Assembly: GCA_945883565.1 (NCBI GenBank)
Contig: CAMCXO010000005.1
Coordinates: 1-64,000 of the forward strand
Direction of reading: 5' to 3'
DNA length: 64,000 nt
Source: Chryseobacterium gleum
Lineage (GTDB): Bacteria; Bacteroidota; Bacteroidia; Flavobacteriales; Schleiferiaceae
Positions 1 through 7,347 of the stretch are shown one piece after another. The position numbers and the translations under genes were made by a program. How positions within the stretch are numbered: the first letter of the stretch is position 1; each line of letters begins with the position of its first letter. The notes under the pieces were generated by a model that made no database searches, had not been told where the DNA came from, and saw nothing but the letters and a program-made list of their open reading frames with translations.

Positions 1-455
1 GTATGCGTCGAAAATAGCGATTATTCTCCGCACTACAAGATTATATCCGCAAATTTTGCAGTTAATGCCATGCTTATTCTCCGCAAAGTGGTCGTTAGCC
101 CGTACCACTAATGGTTTGCGCGTTGCCGCAGTTGGCGGTTTCGGAGCACAAGACTGTTTGCCAGCACGAAACTTGATGCGAAGCACAAAGCTTCATTTAA
201 GCGTTGAATCCGCCAATTCAGGCAACACGCTGTTGGCAGCTGGTGTTCTGTCTGCTCGTCTTTGTAAAACATTGTCATTATTGGGTTTTCGTGTCATTGT
301 CTGTGTCGGCCGTGCGTTGCGTTTTTTTTTAGAAGGGTCGGGAAATTTTTTTAAAAACAATTTTGTACTGCGTTGGCTTTGCAAGCTCTTTGACAAAGCT
401 TTGGTTGTAGCGTTGGCTTTTGGGGCTTTGGCAATGTGCTTGCAAAATGCGTGGG
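1..455. other. Non-coding stretch downstream of the reverse transcriptase
   Basis: I see no convincing gene here. A plus-strand frame runs from about 56 to 538 but its translation has no recognisable domain and overlaps the RT 3' end, so I treat it as chance. The only structure noticed is a short hairpin at 224-247 (stem AACACGCTG pairing with CAGC-tg-GTGTT, loop TTGG). It lies 3' of the RT gene but has no following T-run on the minus strand, so it does not look like a terminator. Confidence 0.5.
224..247. repeat. Short imperfect hairpin
   Basis: AACAC (224-228) pairs with GTGTT (243-247), and inside it GCTG (229-232) pairs with CAGC (237-240) around a TTGG loop, with a two-base bulge. It could be a dispersed intergenic repeat or part of a mobile-element end; nothing here decides. 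Confidence 0.35.
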
Positions 456-2042
456 CTAAACTTTCTTCCTTTTTTTGGTTTTTCCTTTATACTCCTTATA
501 TAAAAATCTTTGATTATTTTTTGAATTTAATGTGTTGACTAAAATAGTAAAATGTCTTGAAAGTTGTTTGCGAATTGAAGGTGAATTCATTCCTTCCTTT
601 TCCTCTCCTTTTGATTTGTTGTAGAATTCTTTAGAAGCATTGTAAGCATAAGTCAAAAAGTTTCTGTTGCCCAGATGTGAGTATCTCTCAAAAATTTGCT
701 TCTTCCATATTTTGTTGTCTTTTCCATTATCGCTATATGCCATAACTACAGTTTTGATAATCCTTCCTTTCATTTTTCGGAAGTATCTTGACAAACTACT
801 TGAACGGATATAGATATTCTGACCGTTGTATTCAAATCCTAAATATTGAAGTGGTTTGTAATACAATGATTCATTGTTTGCATTTGTAATCTGCAAGCCC
901 GCTTTTGATTGTTTTTTCTTATTGAAGGCTCGAATTATTCCTTTTGAGTTTGGCCTAAACTCGGTTAATTCTACTTTCTTATCCTGAATTTCCAGATAAT
1001 ATTCGTCTTTAATTTTTGTAATGATTTCTTTCTGAATTGTTTCTGCTTTATCACTATCGCAAACAATCAAAATATCATCACAATACCTTCGGTAGAAAAA
1101 GCCTTCATTTTTTGCTCGTTCATTTAAGTCTTTATCAAAGTCAATTAGGTAGATGTTTGATAAAAGTGCACTCATTCCTGAACCTTGAGGAATTCCAAAA
1201 AGTCGTCCAGTTTCTTTATCTGGCTTGTTATTGGTTACAATTAACCTGTCATCACGCAACCTTTGATATTTTTCATAGTCCTTCTTACCAGGAACTAGGT
1301 CAAGCAAAGTTGACGGTGGATGAGCTAATTTTTTTAAATCAACATCATACTTTCGCAAAATGCTATTCTTGCTTACATAGCTGTATTCTGTAAGTGCTTT
1401 ATAAAGTTTAAATTGGTCAGGTGGAAGTTTCTCACCAATTACTTGAATCCATTTTTCCTTTAACTTTTTATGGTCTATGTGGTCGAAATACCCTTTTATG
1501 TCTAAAGCTATTGCGGAACAATTCCCTCTTCGTTTGATTTCTTCAAAAACCTCTTTTGAGAATTGAATATTACACTTGCCAGCTAAATTTGAACGGTATG
1601 CAAGTGGACATTCTGAGAAACCCTCTTTGGCAATGTAGGCTTCATATTTTTTAGTAAGTGCATAGGCGTAAAACCCAAAAATCAATCCGTCAATATGTGA
1701 TGCAAAGCATATAGGTCTGATTTTAGTTTCTAAATCATAATGACCTTCTGCTTGTTGATACTTGTATCTCGGTGTTTTCAGAAGAATTTTTAGAAATGGG
1801 CTGAACGGCCACCATTCTTCCGTTTGGTGCTTTTTATTGTAAAACCGAAGTCCGTTTTTAAGCAGTGCTTTGAGTTCGTCTTTTCTTTCAGGAAACCAAA
1901 AGCGAAGGTCGAAATGGGTGTAACCCTTTTTCAGGTATTTCTTGGAGTCTTTGCCTGATTTGTTTTTTACAACTTTATAGTTGGTTTCTTCTTGTTCTGA
2001 CCAACCTTTCCAAAATTCTTCAAATTCTTCTTCATTAAACAT
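456..2042 (-). CDS. Defence-type reverse transcriptase (unknown-group RT, DRT2-like)
   Basis: RNA-directed DNA polymerase, 528 aa from the chosen ATG. Visible RT motifs: KIRPICFASHIDG (about 107-119, motif 2), ALDIKGYFDHID with the first catalytic Asp (about 179-190, motif A), GIPQGSGMSALLSNIY (about 283-298, motif B), and YCDD (about 320-323, motif C). A ~90-residue insertion lies between motifs A and B, and a helical C-terminal tail includes NRNFLTYAYNASKEF and SIRKQLSRHF. There is no group II maturase/HNH region and no retron VTG motif. The YCDD box, the tail and the structured RNA upstream point to UG2/DRT2 anti-phage RTs; this class call is inferred from memory of the family. A longer frame begins at a TTG at 2120, but it reads through an 11-bp stem-loop, so ATG 2042 is preferred. 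It sits next to a type I R-M operon. Confidence 0.8.
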   Translation of the reverse strand: MFNEEEFEEFWKGWSEQEETNYKVVKNKSGKDSKKYLKKGYTHFDLRFWFPERKDELKALLKNGLRFYNKKHQTEEWWPFSPFLKILLKTPRYKYQQAEGHYDLETKIRPICFASHIDGLIFGFYAYALTKKYEAYIAKEGFSECPLAYRSNLAGKCNIQFSKEVFEEIKRRGNCSAIALDIKGYFDHIDHKKLKEKWIQVIGEKLPPDQFKLYKALTEYSYVSKNSILRKYDVDLKKLAHPPSTLLDLVPGKKDYEKYQRLRDDRLIVTNNKPDKETGRLFGIPQGSGMSALLSNIYLIDFDKDLNERAKNEGFFYRRYCDDILIVCDSDKAETIQKEIITKIKDEYYLEIQDKKVELTEFRPNSKGIIRAFNKKKQSKAGLQITNANNESLYYKPLQYLGFEYNGQNIYIRSSSLSRYFRKMKGRIIKTVVMAYSDNGKDNKIWKKQIFERYSHLGNRNFLTYAYNASKEFYNKSKGEEKEGMNSPSIRKQLSRHFTILVNTLNSKNNQRFLYKEYKGKTKKRKKV

Positions 2043-2341
2043 AGGGCGGTTTTTAATGGGACACTGTCCAGCGAGCAATACCAGTCTTAACTCAACTGGA
2101 CAGTGTGCACTTTTTTTCAAATGCGATGGCTATAAGTCTGCCTCCAACTCACAGAGGGTTTTCACCTCAAAAGCCTTTTTCCACCCTTGGCCAATCAAGA
2201 GCCGAATAAATCGGATTGTGGCACTTCAGATTGCAACCTTTTCACAACCTTTTCAGGATTACCGCCAAGATGACTGTATCTTGGTTTAGTTATATCCCCC
2301 GAAACCTTGAAGCTAAGCTTCTCGGGCATTCCCAGTTTTTA
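2043..2341 (-). ncRNA. Candidate structured ncRNA of the RT system (template RNA)
   Basis: The ~300 nt just upstream of the RT start fold, on the RT strand, into many short hairpins: 2298-2302/2322-2326 with an inner GAAGC/GCTTC stem; a perfect 7-bp stem 2265-2271/2278-2284; CCGA/TCGG 2202-2205/2211-2214; CTTG/CAAG 2186-2189/2196-2199; and a perfect 11-bp stem 2061-2071/2096-2106 ending 18 nt before the RT ATG. There is also an 11-nt direct repeat of CAACCTTTT (2234-2242, 2245-2253). A hairpin-rich ncRNA directly 5' of the RT on the same strand is the known architecture of DRT2. Ends are approximate. The promoter is unclear: the best guess is TTG 2516-2518, 21 nt, AAACTTTG 2487-2494, one mismatch from TAnnTTTG, which would give a longer leader. 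Confidence 0.5.
2061..2106 (-). promoter_or_regulatory. Perfect 11-bp stem-loop abutting the RT start
   Basis: ACACTGTCCAG (2061-2071) and CTGGACAGTGT (2096-2106) are exact reverse complements around a 24-nt loop, 18 nt upstream of the RT ATG at 2042. It can be the last stem of the ncRNA, and it argues against the longer TTG-initiated RT frame. Confidence 0.6.
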
Positions 2342-2372
2342 CACTAGGGAGGTCTTTTTTAACATCAGTAAG

Positions 2373-2588
2373 ATGAAAGTCATTAATATTATCATATTCA
2401 ACCTTATAAGTGCTGTGCTATTCGCAGCAGGTGCTTATTCAGCGGAAACTTTGACAGATATTCTTGCGTTATTGGCAGGAATGGTTCAAAGTTTGATATA
2501 TATTGTTAACTTAAACAACTATCCATCGGTCTATTTCAACCTTTGCACTTCTGGTAATTCATTAATTGTGCCATTACATTTCGACTGA
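2373..2588 (+). CDS. Possible small two-helix membrane protein
   Basis: A 71-residue frame from ATG 2373, opposite in strand to the RT and hsdS. It is very hydrophobic up to about residue 45, with two likely membrane segments (IIIFNLISAVLFAAGAY and LTDILALLAGMVQSLIYIV) separated by SAET. The frame also extends upstream to 2307. It occupies the gap between hsdS and the ncRNA/RT unit, so it would overlap the region where the RT promoter should be. No family was recognised. It might be a real small membrane protein of the defence island or a chance frame. Confidence 0.3.
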   Translation: MKVINIIIFNLISAVLFAAGAYSAETLTDILALLAGMVQSLIYIVNLNNYPSVYFNLCTSGNSLIVPLHFD

Positions 2589-2617
2589 CAAATTGGCTGA
2601 ATTTTCGATTTTTACAT

Positions 2618-4126
2618 TTATACCTTTTCCATTTCCTTAACCTCAAACGCCTGATACAGCAATGCTTTTAGCAGTTGCTCGGTGGCTTGTTGGTTGGCAA
2701 TAATGTGTTCTTTTAATTGTTTGGTTTTGGCTATTTGCTTTTCTATTTCCGACACTATGCGTTTTTGCTCGGACAGTGGTGGGATTGGTATTACCACTTC
2801 TCTTATCTGATTCAAGTGAAGATTTGGAACTCCTATCCCTCTCAATCTTTTATTAAACTGTTTTTTAGCGATTGATGAATTAATGAAATGCAAGAGATAT
2901 AGGGGGTGAATTCCTTCATATGCTCGGAGTAACGCAAGGCTAACATAAATATCAAAAACAACGTCTCTGTCAACTAAAGCAGCCACACCTGTTGTTCCAT
3001 TTTTTGCCAATAAAATATCATTAATTTTCGGTGAAACACGTTTTTGCATTTCTATGTGTTGCTTTTCATCTATGTATTTAATATTTGTCCAATCAATTTT
3101 TCCACTTGTAACATTTTTTGAAGACAGGAAAATAATTCCTTCTTTGAAATATGTTGGTGTATAATGTGTTCCGTCCGTTATGTAGTAGCAAATCTCATTA
3201 AGTTTAGTCCACACCCAATTTTCAGGAATCTCAAACGGAATTTCTTCGGGTTTGATGGGTGGCAAGGGTTTTTCTTTCTTGCCTGATTTTGCTTTCTCTG
3301 TTTTTATGCGTTTGAGCAATTCGGTTGCAGGTTCGTCTTTAGGGTCTTGCTTTACCAACTTACCCTGTACCGCTTCTTGTAAAATGGCTTGGTTTAGGGA
3401 GTCGAGGTGGGTGAGTTGGTAAGTGAGTTCGTCTTGAACTTCTCTTGCTTTAACCTGCTTTTCTTGAATGTCTTTTATTTCATTTTCAATTTCTTCATCA
3501 AAATAATTATGACCGTTTATATCCCCATTTCTTAAGTCATTCAGAAAACGAATGATATTTTTTTGAATATCCTTGCTCGGAATCGGAAAGTTTAATTCTT
3601 CGATTTGTTTAGGGCTTACATTAGGAATGGCAGCACCCCAAGCTAAATTCTTTACAATTCCTTCTACACCTCTTGCAATCCAATAGATGTATTCCTTTTC
3701 AAATTCATTTCGGTTCAGAATGTCAAACTTTCCAACTCGTTGATTCAAATAAAGCTTACCCAAACCTCCTTGAACGATTCCTAATTTCCCAATTGTTCCG
3801 CCTGTTAAAGCAATGATTATATCAGATTCTTTGAGTTCGTATTTTTCAAGCAATGGTAATTCTTCGTAGTAAACAACACTATCTAAAACGATTCTTTCAT
3901 TGTTGAAATCAGAAATTCGGATTATTGGAACACCTGAACTTTTGTATTCAGAATTTTTAAACGCAAATCCTCCAACAATCTTAATGTGATTTGATAAAGG
4001 TTCACTTTTAAAACTTTTACTAAGCCCTTTATTGATTAGTGTTATGTAATGACCAATTGAATTGAAAAATGCTTTTTCCCAATTATCTGTTATACTTGAG
4101 CTAAATGGTTTTCTTCCTCTACTCAT
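2618..4126 (-). CDS. hsdS: Type I restriction-modification specificity subunit HsdS
   Basis: DNA-recognition subunit of the type I R-M complex, 502 aa. Two target-recognition domains are visible: about residues 40-210 (ending at NVSPKQIEELNFPIPS) and about 300-480 (ending at HLNQIREVVIPIPPLSEQK). They are separated by long helical spacers (LTHLDSLNQAILQEAVQGKL) and followed by a second helical spacer (SEQKRIVSEIEKQIAKTKQL). The linker with PPIKPEEIPFEIPENWVW is typical of HsdS. The start overlaps the stop of the DUF1016 gene by 4 nt (ATGA), showing translational coupling with hsdM and hsdR upstream. Its two target recognition domains set which split DNA sequence is methylated or cut; the actual target cannot be read from sequence. 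Confidence 0.93.
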   Translation of the reverse strand: MSRGRKPFSSSITDNWEKAFFNSIGHYITLINKGLSKSFKSEPLSNHIKIVGGFAFKNSEYKSSGVPIIRISDFNNERIVLDSVVYYEELPLLEKYELKESDIIIALTGGTIGKLGIVQGGLGKLYLNQRVGKFDILNRNEFEKEYIYWIARGVEGIVKNLAWGAAIPNVSPKQIEELNFPIPSKDIQKNIIRFLNDLRNGDINGHNYFDEEIENEIKDIQEKQVKAREVQDELTYQLTHLDSLNQAILQEAVQGKLVKQDPKDEPATELLKRIKTEKAKSGKKEKPLPPIKPEEIPFEIPENWVWTKLNEICYYITDGTHYTPTYFKEGIIFLSSKNVTSGKIDWTNIKYIDEKQHIEMQKRVSPKINDILLAKNGTTGVAALVDRDVVFDIYVSLALLRAYEGIHPLYLLHFINSSIAKKQFNKRLRGIGVPNLHLNQIREVVIPIPPLSEQKRIVSEIEKQIAKTKQLKEHIIANQQATEQLLKALLYQAFEVKEMEKV

Positions 4127-5211
4127 ATCTCCTCCCTTTTTTGATTATCCCATAACTCCACCAACTCATGTAACTTGGCTTGGAGTAATTTCTTGTCTGG
4201 CAGGGCCATTTGGTATTCGCTTACCAAGGCAGGAGAAAGGTTGCGGCTGAGCGCGTATTCTACGACTTCGCTGTCTTTGCCTTTGCAGAGTAAGATGCCA
4301 ATGCTGGGGTTTTCGTGGGGCTTTTTTACGTCACGGTCGAGTGCTTCGAGGTAAAAATTCAATTGTCCCATGTGTTCGGGCGAAAAATCAACGGTTTTGA
4401 GTTCAAAGGCAACCAAACATTGCAATTGTCTATGGTAAAACAGCAGGTCTATAAAAAAATCTTTGTTGCCTACCTGCAAACGGTTTTGTTCACCAACAAA
4501 AAGGAAATCTTTGCCTAATTCAAGCAAAAAGGATTTGAGCTTTTGAATCAGACCTTTTTGAAGTTCGTTTTCCGTGAAGGTTTCGGGTAAGTTTAAAAAC
4601 TCAAAGATGTATAAGTCTTTGAAATGAGGCTGTATCGAATCTATGCCTGATGAACTTGCTGGAATTTCTGTTTTTGCAGACAGCATGGTTCTTTCAAACA
4701 CGGATGCAGAAATCTGCCGGTCGAGTTCTTTTACGGTATAGCGCTCTTTTTTAGTTAGGTACAAATAGAACAAACGCTCTTCTTCTGATTTGCATCGGCT
4801 CAACAACGTAAGATGTTGTGTCCAGCCAATTTCAGTAAGATCACTGCTTCTAACATCCCACATTCTAAATTGTGTCATTGCCGCTGACACAATTGTATCT
4901 TCATTATTTTCAACACTTTGTAAATGTGTCCTCGTTGATGACACCATTTCGGCATCCTTGTAAGTTTCAAAAAATTGACGCATTCGGTATAGGCCTCTGC
5001 GGTTGAAGCCCTTCATTTCGGGATGCTTAGTTTGAATGTAATTCGCCAGTTCTTCTACTGTTTTATCACCCCATTGTGCTGCGTTTACTTTAAGGGCAAT
5101 GTAGTACCCTACATTCCAATAAAGGTTAATTAACTCTTTATTAACCGCTCTGTAAGCAGAAGCTTGTGCTGACCGTATCAGCGAAACGATTTCAGCAAAA
5201 CGGTTATCCAT
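4123..5211 (-). CDS. DUF1016 / YhcG-type PD-(D/E)XK nuclease family protein
   Basis: A 362-aa protein with the YhcG arrangement: an N-terminal DUF1016_N helical region (SAYRAVNKELINLYWNVGYY, about 18-37, then NRRGLYRMRQFF, about 70-81) and a C-terminal nuclease-like domain. Putative PD-(D/E)XK residues are D255 in KDFFIDLLFYH and E270/K272 in VAFELK, followed by the conserved QLNFYLEALD. Proteins of this family often sit inside type I R-M operons. Here it overlaps hsdM by 8 nt upstream and hsdS by 4 nt downstream, so the three are co-translated. The role is not established; it may be an auxiliary nuclease or an R-M modulator. The domain call is confident, the function is not. Confidence 0.85.
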   Translation of the reverse strand: MDNRFAEIVSLIRSAQASAYRAVNKELINLYWNVGYYIALKVNAAQWGDKTVEELANYIQTKHPEMKGFNRRGLYRMRQFFETYKDAEMVSSTRTHLQSVENNEDTIVSAAMTQFRMWDVRSSDLTEIGWTQHLTLLSRCKSEEERLFYLYLTKKERYTVKELDRQISASVFERTMLSAKTEIPASSSGIDSIQPHFKDLYIFEFLNLPETFTENELQKGLIQKLKSFLLELGKDFLFVGEQNRLQVGNKDFFIDLLFYHRQLQCLVAFELKTVDFSPEHMGQLNFYLEALDRDVKKPHENPSIGILLCKGKDSEVVEYALSRNLSPALVSEYQMALPDKKLLQAKLHELVELWDNQKREEI

Positions 5212-6664
5212 GCTTTAATTCCTTTAAAAGTTGCAAGGAAGCCAGAAAAGACTCTTCCAGATTTTCAATAATGGCCTTTCTATCATAAACAACTTCTTCT
5301 ACAACTTTATTTGGGTTCTTAATATCCAAATCATAGTTTCGGTCTATGATAGTCTGCATTGACACCTTCCAAGATGCTTCGCTTTCTTTACGATTTTTCC
5401 ACCATTGTTTAATTGGTTCAAACTCTTCAATGCGAATAGGTTTGGTTTTGCTGTAGGCTTTTTGTCCGTCAGGCAAAGTGTGTTCGTAATACCAAATCTC
5501 TTTTGTTGCGTGCCTATTGTCTGAACCATGATTTTCAGGATTAAAGGATTGCCCTGATTTATCGAAGAAGATAAGATTGGTATTGACTGTTGCGTAAGGT
5601 GCAAAAACAGATTGCGGAAGTCTAACGATGGTGTGGACATTACAATCTCTGAGCAATTTTTCTCTTACCCGTTGTTTTACACCATCACCTGTTAAACTGC
5701 CATCTGGCAACACAATTCCTGCTCGTCCGCCATCTTTCAGCAATTGGATAAACAGTATCAAAAACAAATCAGCACTTTCCTTGGTGCGGTAATTCAAGGG
5801 GAAATTGGTTTCCATACCATCGCCCACCACACCACCAAAAGGCGGATTGGCAACAATGATGTCCACACGGTCTTTTTGTTTGATGGAGTTGTATTCACGG
5901 CTCAGCGAATCACTGTTTTCAATTTGTGGCACTTCAATGTCGTGGGTAATCAGGTTTACCACACTCAGCATAAAAGGCAGGGGTTTCAGTTCGCTGCCTG
6001 TTACGGTTTCCTGTAAGGTTTTGCGATCGTCAATGTTTTTTACCTGCTTTTTCAAGTGTTCAATGGCACACACCAAAAAGCCCGCAGTTCCGCAAGCAGG
6101 GTCGGTAATTTTCTCACCCAATTTGGGGTTTACCATATCCACAATAAACTGGGTTACGGCTCTTGGCGTATAAAATTCGCCCGTGTCTTTCTTGGTAGCC
6201 AAGCCCTGCAAAATCTCCTCATAAATCACATTAAAAACGTGATGCTCTTTGCTGCTGTTAAAGTCAATTTCGTTGAGTTTGTTAATGGCTTGGCGGAAAG
6301 TTGTTCCGCTTTTCATATAGTTGTTGGTTCCGTCAAAGATTTGGCGAATGGTAATACCCAATCTATCATCAGCCGAAACTGTCAGATTTTTCAGTGTCGG
6401 GAAAAGTTTGTTGTTCACAAAATTGATGAGTTCATCACCTGTGATGCCTTCGTCATCTTCTGCCCAATTACGCCACTGCAATTCAGCAGGAATATCTGAT
6501 TTGTATTTGGGGTTCAGGATTTCTTTTTCCTTGTCTTTGTCGTCAAAAAGTTTCAGAAATATCATCCAACCCAATTGCTCAATGCGTTGTGCATCTCCAC
6601 TTAAACCCGGGTCTTTGCGGAAAATATCTCTGATTGATTTTATAGTGCCTGCTATGTTGCTCAT
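5204..6664 (-). CDS. hsdM: Type I restriction-modification DNA methyltransferase HsdM
   Basis: N6-adenine DNA methyltransferase subunit, 486 aa. The N-terminal HsdM_N helical domain (about 1-130, GDAQRIEQLGWMIFLKLFDD) is followed by an N6_Mtase domain with GEFYTPRAV (162-170), the SAM-binding DPACGTAGF (188-196) and the catalytic NPPF (273-276). It pairs with HsdS for modification, and with HsdR for restriction. Its ATG overlaps the preceding unknown gene by 4 nt and its stop overlaps the DUF1016 gene by 8 nt. All motifs are intact, so the methyltransferase should be active. Confidence 0.96.
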   Translation of the reverse strand: MSNIAGTIKSIRDIFRKDPGLSGDAQRIEQLGWMIFLKLFDDKDKEKEILNPKYKSDIPAELQWRNWAEDDEGITGDELINFVNNKLFPTLKNLTVSADDRLGITIRQIFDGTNNYMKSGTTFRQAINKLNEIDFNSSKEHHVFNVIYEEILQGLATKKDTGEFYTPRAVTQFIVDMVNPKLGEKITDPACGTAGFLVCAIEHLKKQVKNIDDRKTLQETVTGSELKPLPFMLSVVNLITHDIEVPQIENSDSLSREYNSIKQKDRVDIIVANPPFGGVVGDGMETNFPLNYRTKESADLFLILFIQLLKDGGRAGIVLPDGSLTGDGVKQRVREKLLRDCNVHTIVRLPQSVFAPYATVNTNLIFFDKSGQSFNPENHGSDNRHATKEIWYYEHTLPDGQKAYSKTKPIRIEEFEPIKQWWKNRKESEASWKVSMQTIIDRNYDLDIKNPNKVVEEVVYDRKAIIENLEESFLASLQLLKELKHG

Positions 6665-7347
6665 ATTCCAATTTGTTTTCTGGCAATTTTTATAATTGCT
6701 GATAATGCAGTCTCTGCTATTTTATCGTAAGTTTTGTCTTTGAATGATTCTTTGAGTTCTTTGAATATGCTCTCTAATTTCTTGAACTCCTTTTTTACTT
6801 CAAGATCACTTTTATCCTTGTTTATAGCTTCAATTAAAGGTTGTTTTTTTGCTTGTCTTAAGATGCTGTCTAACAGATTTAAAAACTCAGTGTATTTTAT
6901 CACAAGCTGGTTTTTATTTAATGTGTAATCAATTGAGGAACCACTTTCGACCACAAATCTTTCAATTAATCTGTGAACGTGCAGGTCATCAATATAAATT
7001 CGGACTTTACCGTTTTCTTTATCCTCTGTTTCTAATTTTTTACCATCTAATGCCTCAAATATTAATTTCCAATTATCTTCATTGGACAAATCTAGGTTAA
7101 GAAATTTTGCAGAACGTGTCATTTCCAAGCTTCTTAACTTGGTAGGAGTTATTTTTAAAACTCTCATCAAATCATAGCTGTTTTTAACCTTTGATTTATC
7201 TATATTCATCATTAAGTGATGAAACATAAAGGCTTCAAAGTCAGACTTAGACAAAACACCAAGCCCAAGTTCTTCGAAACTTTTTATTAAAGCCTCGCCA
7301 AATTTTTTACCACCTTCTTTTTGAAGTATCTGAGAAAGTTTTTCCAT
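6661..7347 (-). CDS. Unknown protein embedded in the type I R-M operon
   Basis: A 228-aa protein I do not recognise. It is charged and mostly helical. Its C-terminal ~75 residues are Lys/Glu-rich (EVKKEFKKLESIFKELKESF), suggesting coiled coil. No signal peptide, membrane segment or catalytic motif stands out. The central part (SAKFLNLDLSNEDNWKLIFEALDG) looks like an alpha/beta or helical repeat rather than low complexity. It begins on the last base of the hsdR stop (TAATG) and overlaps hsdM by 4 nt, so it is translationally coupled to both and very likely part of the system. Possible roles, all inference, are an anti-self regulator, an abortive-infection partner or an assembly factor. Confidence 0.75.
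   Translation of the reverse strand: MEKLSQILQKEGGKKFGEALIKSFEELGLGVLSKSDFEAFMFHHLMMNIDKSKVKNSYDLMRVLKITPTKLRSLEMTRSAKFLNLDLSNEDNWKLIFEALDGKKLETEDKENGKVRIYIDDLHVHRLIERFVVESGSSIDYTLNKNQLVIKYTEFLNLLDSILRQAKKQPLIEAINKDKSDLEVKKEFKKLESIFKELKESFKDKTYDKIAETALSAIIKIARKQIGI

Noticed and set aside
150-260. Integron attC site
   Set aside because: The hairpin at 224-247 lacks recognisable RYYYAAC/GTTRRRY core sites and no integrase is present.
56-538. 160-codon plus-strand frame before the RT
   Set aside because: No domain or signal, unusual composition, and its 3' end overlaps the RT coding end; likely chance.
456-2042. Group II intron maturase or retron RT
   Set aside because: No maturase X/HNH region or intron domain V-like end was seen, and motif C is YCDD without the retron VTG motif; UG/DRT type fits better.
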